Assembly: GCA_017992055.1 (NCBI GenBank)
Contig: JAGOPK010000006.1
Coordinates: 231,249 to 295,248 of the forward strand
DNA: 64,000 bases
Reading direction: 5' to 3'
Source of the DNA: Burkholderiaceae bacterium
Lineage (GTDB): Bacteria; Pseudomonadota; Gammaproteobacteria; Burkholderiales; Burkholderiaceae_C
The position numbers and the translations under genes were made by a program. Numbering within the stretch: the stretch's first letter is position 1; every line of letters begins with the position of its first letter. Shown piece after piece: positions 15,400 through 23,289 of this stretch. The notes below the pieces were generated by a model that worked only from the letters and a program-made list of their open reading frames with translations, was not told the origin of the DNA and made no database searches.

Positions 15400-16445
15400 G
15401 TGGTGCGCGTGACCTTGGCCAGGTGCGGCGGACGGTCGGGATGGCGGCCGCGGGCGCGGGCCAGGGCCTCGACCGCCGGGTAGAAGCTCTGGATCGCCGC
15501 GATCACATCCAGCTCTTCATGGGCCGTGGTGACCAGCGGCAGGTTGGCGCCGGGCGTGCCGGCAGGTGCGGCCAGCAGCACGCGGGCGCCGCGAGCGCGC
15601 ATCTGCGCGGCCAGCTGCAGCAGGCCGGCCTGGGCCGGACCGCGCGGCGCAAACACCAGCAGCGGCCAGCCGTCGTCGATCAGCGCCATCGGCCCATGCT
15701 GGACCTCGGCGCCCGAGAAGGCCTCGGCATGCAGGCCGCAGACCTCCTTGAATTTCAGCGCTGCCTCCATGGCCACGGCCAGGCCGGTGCCGCGGCCGAT
15801 GACATAGAGCTGGCGCGATTCGGCCAGCGTCTCGACCAGTGGCTGCCAGTCGGCCCAGGCGGCCTGCTCCAGCGTCTCGGGCAGGGCGTCCAGCGCGCGG
15901 ATCAGCGCCGCATCGGCCTGCCAGTGCGCGACCAGGGCCGCGCCCTGCACCAGCTGGGCGATGTAGCTCTTGGTCGCGGCCACGCTGGTCTCGGGGCCGG
16001 CGGCCAGCGGCAGAACCCATTGCGCGGCCTGGGCCAGCGGCGACTGGTCGTCGTTGACCACGGCCACGGTGCGGCCGCCACCGGCGCGCACGTACTGCAG
16101 TGGCGCCACCAGGTCCGGGCTCTGGCCGGACTGCGAGAAGGCCAGGGCCAGCAGGCCCTCGCAGCGCAGCTGGCTCTGGTACAGCGTGACCAGGGACATC
16201 GGCAGCGAGGTCACCAGCCGGCCCAGCCGGGCCATCACCAGATAGGCCATGTAGTGAGCGGCATGGTCGCTGCTGCCGCGGGCCACGGTGAGCACCGAGC
16301 TGGGTGGCGCGGCGCGCAGCTCGGCGCCCAGCGAAACCAGCGTCTCGCGGCCGGCCTGCAGCGCTCGGGCGGCGGCCGCCGGCGCCTCGCGGGCCTCGGC
16401 CAGCATGCGCGACGGCGAGGTCACGCCAGCGGTTTCAGACAACAT
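15396..16445 (-). CDS. SIS-domain glucosamine-6-phosphate deaminase (NagB-II type)
   Basis: Converts GlcN-6-P to Fru-6-P and ammonia, the last committed step of GlcNAc catabolism. Seen: 349 aa with two sugar-isomerase domains, ARGSSDHAAHY and SQSGQSPD in the first, and AALKFKEVCGLHAEAFSG followed by VQHGPMALI in the second. This matches the isomerase half of GlmS without the glutaminase domain, the hallmark of the NagB-II/AgaS group. No classical NagB is present, so this enzyme should fill that step. Its start overlaps the nagA end by 11 bases. Confidence 0.88.
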   Translation of the reverse strand: MLSETAGVTSPSRMLAEAREAPAAAARALQAGRETLVSLGAELRAAPPSSVLTVARGSSDHAAHYMAYLVMARLGRLVTSLPMSLVTLYQSQLRCEGLLALAFSQSGQSPDLVAPLQYVRAGGGRTVAVVNDDQSPLAQAAQWVLPLAAGPETSVAATKSYIAQLVQGAALVAHWQADAALIRALDALPETLEQAAWADWQPLVETLAESRQLYVIGRGTGLAVAMEAALKFKEVCGLHAEAFSGAEVQHGPMALIDDGWPLLVFAPRGPAQAGLLQLAAQMRARGARVLLAAPAGTPGANLPLVTTAHEELDVIAAIQSFYPAVEALARARGRHPDRPPHLAKVTRTT

Positions 16446-17544
16446 CTTCTCCTTCGACGATCACCCGCTGCAGCTGCAGCCCGGCATCGAGCACCACCAG
16501 GTCGGCCCAGGCGCCCGGCTGCAGGCGGCCGCGGTCGCTGGCGCCGATGAAGTCGGCGGCATGGGTGGAGACGCGGCGCGAGGCCTCGTCGATCTCCAGG
16601 CCCAGCGTCAGCACCAGGTTGCGCAGCGCCTGGTCCATGGTCAGCGTGCTGCCGGCCAGCGTGCCGTCGTCCAGGCGCACGCCGCCCAGGCATTTGCGCA
16701 CCACATGGCTGCCCAGCCGGTATTCGCCATCGGGCATGCCGGTGGCGGCCGTGGAATCGGTGACGCAGTACAGGCAGGGGATGGCGCGCAGCGCCGCGCG
16801 GATCGCACCCGGGTGCACATGCAGCAGGTCCGGGATGATCTCGGCATGGCTGGCATGGGCCAGGGCCGCGCCGACCATGCCCGGCGCGCGGTGGTGCAGG
16901 CCGGTCATGGCATTGAACAGATGCGTGAAGCCGGCCGCGCCCCGCTGCAGCGCGGCCACGCCGTCGTCGTAGCTGCCGGCGCTGTGGCCGATCTGCACCA
17001 CGAAGCCGGCCTCGCGCAGCCGCGGGATCCAGTCCAGGTTGCCGGCGATCTCGGGCGCCAGCGTGATCAAACGGATCGGCGCCAGCGCATGCAGCTGCAG
17101 CAGCTCGTCGGTATTGCCGGGGCGGGCATGGTCGGGCTGGGCGCCCAGGCGGCCGGGGTTGATGTAGGGGCCTTCCAGGTGCACGCCCAGCACGCGGGCC
17201 GTGCCGGCCGGGCGCTGGCGGCAGGCCGGGCCCATGGCCGCCATGGCGGCGGCCAGCTCCTGCGGCGGTGCGGTCATGGTGGTGGCCAGCAGGGCGGTCG
17301 TGCCATGGCGGGCATGGGTGCGGGCGATGGTCGGCAGCGCATCGCCGGCCTCCATGGTGTCGCGGCCGCCGCCGCCGTGCACATGCAGGTCGACGAAGCC
17401 GGGCAGCAGCAGCGGCAGCGGGCTGTGGCGCACCTCGGGCTCGGCCACCGGCGTGCCGCTGATGGCGGCGATGCGGCCGTCGGCGTTCCACTGCAGCTGG
17501 CCACGCAGCCAGCCGGTGGGGGTGAGGATGTGGCCGGAGATCAT
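16435..17544 (-). CDS. nagA: N-acetylglucosamine-6-phosphate deacetylase
   Basis: Removes acetate from GlcNAc-6-P to give GlcN-6-P. Seen: 369 aa of the amidohydrolase superfamily with metal-binding GFVDLHVHGGGG, the substrate-loop block GVHLEGPYINPGRLGA, GHSAGSYDDG, THLFNAMTGLHHRAPG and the catalytic Asp in VTDSTAATGM. Length is standard. ATG 17544 overlaps the end of the kinase gene by 4 bases, so kinase and deacetylase are coupled and act in sequence. Confidence 0.95.
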   Translation of the reverse strand: MISGHILTPTGWLRGQLQWNADGRIAAISGTPVAEPEVRHSPLPLLLPGFVDLHVHGGGGRDTMEAGDALPTIARTHARHGTTALLATTMTAPPQELAAAMAAMGPACRQRPAGTARVLGVHLEGPYINPGRLGAQPDHARPGNTDELLQLHALAPIRLITLAPEIAGNLDWIPRLREAGFVVQIGHSAGSYDDGVAALQRGAAGFTHLFNAMTGLHHRAPGMVGAALAHASHAEIIPDLLHVHPGAIRAALRAIPCLYCVTDSTAATGMPDGEYRLGSHVVRKCLGGVRLDDGTLAGSTLTMDQALRNLVLTLGLEIDEASRRVSTHAADFIGASDRGRLQPGAWADLVVLDAGLQLQRVIVEGEDVV

Positions 17545-18467
17545 GCGCGGCGGTCCTGGGTTGCGGGCAGGGCTGCAGTGTCGGTCAGCAGCTGCAGCGC
17601 GCCGGCCGTGGCATCGGCCAGGGGCTCGACGCGGCGCTGCTGCAGCCGCTCGGGCAAGCGCGAGACCAGGCGCAGGCCGATGCTGCCGCCCACCACCAGC
17701 GGCAGCCGGCCTTCGCTGTCCAGCGCATCGACCAGATCGGCCAGGGCCTGGGCGGCTTCGTCCAGCAGGCCCTGGGCCACCGGGTCGGTGCCGGCATGCT
17801 CGAACACCAGCGGCGCCAGCGTGGCATAGGCCTGCTGGCCGGCGCGGGCGCACCAGTCGATCAGGGTCTGCGGATCGCGGCCGATGCGCTGCCACACGGC
17901 CTCGGCCAGTGCGCCGCGGCGGCCGCGGCCGTCCATGGCCTGCTGCGACAGCTGCATGGCGCGCAGGCCCAGCCAGGCGCCGCTGCCTTCGTCACCGACC
18001 GGAAAGCCCCAGCCGCCGCAGGAGCGGTGCGCGCCGTCGGCGCCCAGCGACTCACCCACCGAGCCGGTGCCGGCGGCGACGATCACGCCGGGCTGGCCGC
18101 CGAAGGCGCCGCGCAGCAGGGTGGCGGCATCGGTGTCCAGCAGCAGGCGGGCATAGCCCGGATCGGCGGCCCGAAACGCCGCGGCCAGCGCCGGCGCATG
18201 CACGCCGGCCAGGCCCAGGGCGATGGCGCACTGCGCCGGGGCCAGCGGCGCCAGGCCGGCGCTGGCGCAGGCCGCATCCACCGCCTGGCGCACATGGCGC
18301 CAGGCCTGGTCCACGCCCTGGGCCAGGCCCGAGGGGCCGGCCTGGCCCAGGCCCAGGGTGCGGCCCTGGGCGTCGGCCAGGCGGGCGCGCGTGCCGCTGC
18401 CCCCGCCGTCGATGCCGATCAGGTGGGTGACGCCGGCCGCGGCGCTGGGAGAGGGAGGCGGGTGCAT
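17541..18467 (-). CDS. nagK: BadF/BadG-type N-acetylglucosamine kinase
   Basis: Phosphorylates GlcNAc entering the cell without a PTS. Seen: 308 aa of the ASKHA fold with the phosphate-1 loop IGIDGGGSGTRARL, phosphate-2 region VAAGTGSVG, and GGWGFPVGDEGSGAWLG, diagnostic of the BadF/BadG/BcrA/BcrD glucosamine-kinase group. First gene of the six-gene catabolic operon. ATG 18467 lies only 5 bases past the operator and has no Shine-Dalgarno, so the message may be leaderless. Upstream in-frame extensions run through the operator and are unlikely. Confidence 0.9.
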   Translation of the reverse strand: MHPPPSPSAAAGVTHLIGIDGGGSGTRARLADAQGRTLGLGQAGPSGLAQGVDQAWRHVRQAVDAACASAGLAPLAPAQCAIALGLAGVHAPALAAAFRAADPGYARLLLDTDAATLLRGAFGGQPGVIVAAGTGSVGESLGADGAHRSCGGWGFPVGDEGSGAWLGLRAMQLSQQAMDGRGRRGALAEAVWQRIGRDPQTLIDWCARAGQQAYATLAPLVFEHAGTDPVAQGLLDEAAQALADLVDALDSEGRLPLVVGGSIGLRLVSRLPERLQQRRVEPLADATAGALQLLTDTAALPATQDRRA

Positions 18468-18472
18468 ATAGG

Positions 18473-18487
18473 ACCAATATAGTACCA
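18473..18487 (-). promoter_or_regulatory. GntR-type operator of the GlcNAc catabolic operon
   Basis: On the minus strand TGGTACTATATTGGT, matching TGGTA-N3-TATTGGT exactly and differing at one base from the receptor site at 10412-10426. TACTAT/TATATT -10-like hexamers lie inside it, and the kinase ATG follows at once. Confidence 0.65.
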
Positions 18488-18529
18488 CAAGGCCCGATCG
18501 AAGTGCCAATTCCGGAGGGACTGGATATA

Positions 18530-18546
18530 ACCAATTGCAATCCAAT
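18530..18546 (+). promoter_or_regulatory. weaker operator-like site before the BMP gene
   Basis: ACCAAT-N6-CCAAT repeats the spacing of the receptor site (10412-10428) but lacks one half-site base. It lies between the kinase operator and the divergent BMP gene, 109 bases before the BMP start, and may serve either direction or be fortuitous. Confidence 0.35.
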
Positions 18547-18654
18547 CCCCCCAAGGCATGGGGTGGCGGCAATCGGCGACAATCCCGGCACGCGCCGGTT
18601 TCGTGCCCCCGAAGCCGGCGCGCTCCATTTTCCGGGGCCATGTCGAGGACAACC

Positions 18655-19734
18655 ATGCTCAAAAACCTCAGGCGCGCCGCCACCGCTGCGGCATGCATCG
18701 CCTGTTCCCTGCTCACCCCCGCCCAGGCGGCCCCGCTGCAGGCCTGCTTCGTCTATGTCAGCCCGATCGGCCAGGCCGGCTGGACCTACCAGCACGAACT
18801 GGGCCGCCAGGCCCTGCAGCAGGCGCTGGGCGAGGCGGTGAAGACCCGCTATGTCGAGGCCGTGCCCGAAGGCGCCGACAGCGAGCGCGTGATGCGCGAC
18901 CTGGCACGCGACGGCTGCGGCCTGGTGTTCGCCACCAGCTTCGGCTACCTGGAGCCGGCGCTGCGCGTGGCGGCCGACTTCCCCGGCGTGAAGTTCGAGC
19001 ATGCCGGCGGCTACAAGACCGCGGCCAACCTCAACACCTACAACGCGCGCTGGTACGAGGGCCGCTGGCTGGCCGGCTGGCTGGCCGGCAAGCACAGCAA
19101 GTCCGGCGTGGCAGGTTATGTGGCCGGCTTTCCGGTGCCCGAGGTGGTGCAGGGCATCAATGCCTTCGCACTCGGCATGCGCGCGGCCAATCCCAAGGCC
19201 GAGGTGCGCGTGGTCTGGCTCAATGCCTGGTTCGATCCGACGCGCGAGCGTGATGCCGCGCTGGCCCTGGTGGCGCAGGGCGCCGACGTGCTGACCAACC
19301 ACAGCGGCTCGCCGGCCGTGGCCCAGGCCGCCGAGGACAAGGGCGTGGCGCTGCTGGCCTACCAGAGCGACATGCGCCGCTTTGCGCCCAGGGCCCAGCT
19401 GGCCGCGGTGACCCAGCAATGGGGGCCGTACTACACCCAGGTGGCCAAGGCGGTGATCGCCGGCCAGTGGAAGCCGCAGCCGGTGTGGGGCGGCATGAAG
19501 GACGGCGGCGTGGCGCTGAGCGCGGTCAGCGAGGCCCTGCCGGCCGCGCTGCGCAGCGAGCTGGAGAAAAAGCGCGCCGACATCGTCGCCGGCCGGCTGC
19601 TGCCGTTCTCGGGCAGCCTGGTCGACAACGCCGGCAAGAGCCGCTGGAGCGGCGCGGCCCTGCCCGATGCGCAGATCGCGCAGATGGACTGGCTGGTGCA
19701 GGGCGTGGTGGGCAGCGTGCCGGCCCTGCGCTGA
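18655..19734 (+). CDS. BMP-family periplasmic substrate-binding protein
   Basis: Exported ligand-binding protein of 359 aa (Bmp/Med family). Seen: signal peptide cleaving near AQAAP; FVYVSPIGQAGWTYQHELG, the usual opening of the fold; GYLEPALRVAADFPGVKFEHAGGY; and VLTNHSGSPAVAQAAEDKG. Characterised members bind nucleosides such as adenosine or guanosine. No ABC permease or ATPase genes lie nearby, so the partner transporter is elsewhere. ATG 18655 is preferred over ATG 18640 because GAGGA is well spaced before it. It is divergent from the GlcNAc operon across a shared operator region, which hints at co-regulation. Confidence 0.85.
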   Translation: MLKNLRRAATAAACIACSLLTPAQAAPLQACFVYVSPIGQAGWTYQHELGRQALQQALGEAVKTRYVEAVPEGADSERVMRDLARDGCGLVFATSFGYLEPALRVAADFPGVKFEHAGGYKTAANLNTYNARWYEGRWLAGWLAGKHSKSGVAGYVAGFPVPEVVQGINAFALGMRAANPKAEVRVVWLNAWFDPTRERDAALALVAQGADVLTNHSGSPAVAQAAEDKGVALLAYQSDMRRFAPRAQLAAVTQQWGPYYTQVAKAVIAGQWKPQPVWGGMKDGGVALSAVSEALPAALRSELEKKRADIVAGRLLPFSGSLVDNAGKSRWSGAALPDAQIAQMDWLVQGVVGSVPALR

Positions 19735-19747
19735 GCGAATCGGCTGA

Positions 19748-20599
19748 TCAGCCGGCCAGCCTGGCCGCCTGCGGCCCGAAGGCATAGGCGTCCATGCCCA
19801 GGCAGCCATAGGTCAGGCTGTCGTGCAGGCGGGTGGCCGGCAGCTCGCCGCCGGCGCCGGCGGCCACGTAGAACGGCAGCAGGTGCTCGTCGGTCGGGTG
19901 CATCAGCTCCGCCTGCGGCGCCTGGCGTCGATAGTCCAGCAGCGCGGGCCAGTCGGCGGCGGCCGTGCGCTCGGCAAACCAGCGGCGGAAGGCCGCGCTC
20001 GCGGGGATCTCGGGCGCATCCAGCGCCGGCATGCCGGAGGCGCGGGCGCCGAACACCAGGCGCAGGTTGTGCGTCAGGCTGCCGGTGGCATAGATCAGCA
20101 CGCCCGAATCAGGGTCAGCGGCCAGCGGCGCCAGCGCCTGGCCCAGCGCAAACAGCCGCGCCGGGCTCCAGTCGGGCGGAAAGCCCAGCGGCAGCACCGG
20201 GATGTCTGCCTCGGGCCAGACAAAGCGCAGCGGCGCCCAGATGCCATGGTCCAGGCCGCCGCGGTCCAGCACATGCACCGGCAGATCGGCGGCCTGCAGC
20301 AGGCCGGCCACCCGCTCGGCCAGGGCCGGCGCGCCGGGCGCGTCGTAGCGCAGCCGGTACAGCGCATCGGGAAAGCCGCCGAAGTCGTGCACCGTCTGGT
20401 GCTGGGCCGCGGCCAGCAGCACCGGCTCGCGCGTCAGCGTGTGCGCCGAGATGGCCAGGATGGCGCGTGGCCGGCCGCCGGCCAGGGCCTCGATGCGTGG
20501 CCCCAGCGCGCTCCAGAACGGGCCCACCACGCCGGGTTCCAGCGCCGTCATCGGCGAGCCATGGGACAGGTAGATCGGGGGCAGGGCGGCGGGGTTCAT
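19748..20599 (-). CDS. class III extradiol dioxygenase-like protein (DODA/YgiD family)
   Basis: A 283-aa metalloprotein of the LigB/DODA type. Seen: early SHGSPMTAL, then AISAHTLT, DHGIWAPLRF, TGSLTHNLR and HPTDEHLLPFYVA, giving the conserved His set that binds the metal. Plant members open the ring of DOPA; the bacterial YgiD clade has DOPA 4,5-dioxygenase activity in vitro but unclear physiology. Convergent with the BMP gene 13 bases away; the next gene upstream is divergent, so it is probably a single-gene unit. Confidence 0.88.
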   Translation of the reverse strand: MNPAALPPIYLSHGSPMTALEPGVVGPFWSALGPRIEALAGGRPRAILAISAHTLTREPVLLAAAQHQTVHDFGGFPDALYRLRYDAPGAPALAERVAGLLQAADLPVHVLDRGGLDHGIWAPLRFVWPEADIPVLPLGFPPDWSPARLFALGQALAPLAADPDSGVLIYATGSLTHNLRLVFGARASGMPALDAPEIPASAAFRRWFAERTAAADWPALLDYRRQAPQAELMHPTDEHLLPFYVAAGAGGELPATRLHDSLTYGCLGMDAYAFGPQAARLAG

Positions 20600-20714
20600 G
20601 GCGGAATTACAGCAGCGCCACCGCCGCGCGTCGTTCGAAGCCGCTGCATGCGGGGTTCAAGCCAATGCCATGGCGGCGGCAGCGGCCGGGGCCGCTGGTG
20701 TACCGTGCCGGCCC

Positions 20715-23279
20715 ATGACACCCGAACTGCTGAAGGTCTCGATGTGGGCGCTGGCCTGGCGCCAGGGCTGGCGCGATGCGCGTGCCGGTGAGCTGCGCCT
20801 GCTGCTGGTGGCGGTGATGCTGGCGGTGGCGGCGATCAGCGCGGTAGGCTTCTTCGCCAGCCGGCTGGACGCGGCGCTGGCCCGCGACGCCCTGCAGCTG
20901 CTGGGCGGCGATGCCGTGGTGGCCAGCGACCAGCCGCTGCCGCCGGCCTTTGCCGACCAGGCGCGGGCGCTGGGCCTGCGCCAGTCGGTCAATGCCAGCT
21001 TTCCCAGCATGGCGCGGGCCGACGATGCCCAGGGCGGCGGCGTGCGCCTGGCGGCCATCAAGGCGGTGGCCGACGGCTATCCGCTGCGTGGCCGGCTGCG
21101 CCTGCAGTCCGCGCCCGGTGGCCCGGTGCAGGCCGTGGCCGCGGCGCCGGCGCGCGGCGAGGCCTGGGTCGATGCGGCCCTGCTGGATGCGCTGCAGATC
21201 CGCCTGGGCGATGCGCTGCTGCTGGGCGATGGGCGCTTCCGCGTGACGCGGCTGATCGTGCAGGAGCCCGACCGCGGCGCCGGCTTCATGAGCTTTGCGC
21301 CGCGGGTGATGATCCATGCCGACGACCTGCCGGCCACCGGCCTGATCCAGCCGGCCAGCCGCGTCACCTGGCGCCTGGCCGTGGCCTCCGGCGTCAACGG
21401 CCGCGGCGCCGCCGACCCCGGCGTGCGCGAGTACCTGCGCTGGGCCGAGCAGCAGCTGGGCCCGGGCAAGCTGCGCGGCGCGCGCATCGAGAGCCTGGAA
21501 TCGGGCCAGCCGGCGATGCGCCAGACGCTGGACCGGGCGCAGCGCTTCCTCAACCTGGTGGCCCTGCTGGCGGCGCTGCTGGCGGCGGTGGCGGTGGCGA
21601 TTGCCGCGCGCGACTTTGCCGAGCGCCACCTCGACGACTGCGCCATGCTGCGCGTGCTGGGTGCGCCGCAGCGGGCGATTGCCGGCGCCTATGCGTTGGA
21701 GTTCGGCGGCGTGGGCCTGCTGGCCAGCCTGGGCGGCGTGGCCCTGGGCTGGGCCGTGCACTTCGTCTTCGTCAGCCTGCTGGGCGGCCTGCTGGATGCG
21801 ACGCTGCCGCCGCCCACCGCGCTGCCGGCGGCCTTTGGCATCGGCGTCGGCCTCACGCTGCTGGCGGCCTTCGGCCTGCCGCCGGTGCTGCAGCTGGCCC
21901 GCGTGCCGCCGCTGCGCGTGATGCGCCGCGACGTGGGCGGGCTGCGCCCGGCCTCGCTGGCCGTGCTGGCCGCCGGCACCGCCGGCTTTGCCACGCTGCT
22001 GGTGGCGGCCTCGTCGGATCTGAAGATGGGCCTGATCGCGGTCGGCGGCTTTGCCGCCGCCGGCCTGGTGTTTGCGCTCTTGGCCTGGGTGGCGGTGCAG
22101 CTGCTGCGCCGCGCCGTGCCCGAGGCCCGGGCCCCGCGCTGGCTGGTGCTGGCCACGCGCCAGCTGGCGGCGCGGCCGGCCTTCGTGGTGCTGCAGGTGT
22201 CGGCGCTCTCGGTGGGCCTGCTGGCGCTGATGCTGCTGGTGCTGCTGCGCACCGACCTGATCTCGGCTTGGCGCCAGGCCACGCCGGCCGATGCGCCCGA
22301 CCGCTTCGTCATCAACCTGCAGCCCGACCAGGGCCCGGCCTTCCAGCAGGCGCTGAAGACCGCCGGCGTGCAGCGCTACGACTGGTTCCCGATGATCCGC
22401 GGCCGCCTGGTGGCGATCAATGGCCGCGAGGTCGGCCCGGCCCAGTACACGGACGACCGTGCCCAGCGCCTGGTCGAGCGCGAGTTCAACCTCAGCCATG
22501 CGGCGCAGATGCCGGCGCACAACCAGCTGGCCGCGGGCCGCTGGACGCCGGACGAGGCCGACGGCCTGAGCGTGGAGGAGGGCCTGGCCAAGACCCTGGG
22601 CCTGCAGCTGGGCGACCGCCTGCGCTTCGACATCGCCGGCCAGATGCACGAGGGCCGCATCACCAGCCTGCGCCATGTGGACTGGGGCTCGATGCGCGTC
22701 AACTTCTTCGTGATGTTCCCGCGTGCGCAGATGGACGGCGTGCCGCTGACCTACATCAGCGCCTTCCGCGCGCCCACGGCAGCCCAGGCGCCGGGCTTCG
22801 ACCGCGAGCTGTCGCGGCAGTTTCCCAACCTGACCAATGTGGACCTGAGCGCCTCGCTGGCCCAGCTGCAGCAGGTGCTGGGCCAGGTGGTGCGGGCGGT
22901 GGAGGTGCTGTTCGGCTTCACGTTGGCGGCCGGCGTGGTGGTGCTGTTTGCGGCCGTCAGCGCCACCCGCGAGAACCGCGCGCGCGAATACGCGGTGATG
23001 CGCGCGGTGGGCGCCGGCAGCGCCCTGCTGCGCCAGGTGCAGCGTGCCGAGCTGCTGGGCGTGGGCGCGCTGGCCGGCCTGCTGGCGGCGCTGGCCGCGG
23101 TGGGCCTGGGCGGCCTGCTGGCGCGCCTGGTGTTCGAGTTCAGCTGGGCGCCCAAGCCCTGGGTGCCGGCCGCCGGCCTGCTGGCCGGCGCGCTGCTGGC
23201 CTGGGCCGCCGGCTGGTGGGGCCTGCGCGAGGTGCTGCGCCGGCCGGTGATGGACACGCTGCGCCGCGCAGCCGACTGA
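20715..23279 (+). CDS. large FtsX-type ABC transporter permease (YbbP-like)
   Basis: Inner-membrane protein of 854 aa with the duplicated FtsX arrangement: N-terminal helix (LRLLLVAVMLAVAAISAVGFFASRL), a large periplasmic domain, three or four helices from about residue 275, further central helices, a second periplasmic domain, and a final set of helices (FGFTLAAGVVVLFAAVSAT onward). Such permeases work with a YbbA/LolD-type ATPase in envelope export or mechanotransmission. The cognate ATPase and the tesA gene that often accompany it are missing here. ATG 20715 gives a normal cytoplasmic N-terminus. Confidence 0.85.
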   Translation: MTPELLKVSMWALAWRQGWRDARAGELRLLLVAVMLAVAAISAVGFFASRLDAALARDALQLLGGDAVVASDQPLPPAFADQARALGLRQSVNASFPSMARADDAQGGGVRLAAIKAVADGYPLRGRLRLQSAPGGPVQAVAAAPARGEAWVDAALLDALQIRLGDALLLGDGRFRVTRLIVQEPDRGAGFMSFAPRVMIHADDLPATGLIQPASRVTWRLAVASGVNGRGAADPGVREYLRWAEQQLGPGKLRGARIESLESGQPAMRQTLDRAQRFLNLVALLAALLAAVAVAIAARDFAERHLDDCAMLRVLGAPQRAIAGAYALEFGGVGLLASLGGVALGWAVHFVFVSLLGGLLDATLPPPTALPAAFGIGVGLTLLAAFGLPPVLQLARVPPLRVMRRDVGGLRPASLAVLAAGTAGFATLLVAASSDLKMGLIAVGGFAAAGLVFALLAWVAVQLLRRAVPEARAPRWLVLATRQLAARPAFVVLQVSALSVGLLALMLLVLLRTDLISAWRQATPADAPDRFVINLQPDQGPAFQQALKTAGVQRYDWFPMIRGRLVAINGREVGPAQYTDDRAQRLVEREFNLSHAAQMPAHNQLAAGRWTPDEADGLSVEEGLAKTLGLQLGDRLRFDIAGQMHEGRITSLRHVDWGSMRVNFFVMFPRAQMDGVPLTYISAFRAPTAAQAPGFDRELSRQFPNLTNVDLSASLAQLQQVLGQVVRAVEVLFGFTLAAGVVVLFAAVSATRENRAREYAVMRAVGAGSALLRQVQRAELLGVGALAGLLAALAAVGLGGLLARLVFEFSWAPKPWVPAAGLLAGALLAWAAGWWGLREVLRRPVMDTLRRAAD

Positions 23280-23289
23280 CGCCCAGGCG

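Noticed and set aside
18488-18520. Sigma-54 promoter before the GlcNAc kinase (TGGCAC word)
   Set aside because: No GC at the -12 position and no bacterial enhancer-binding regulator nearby.
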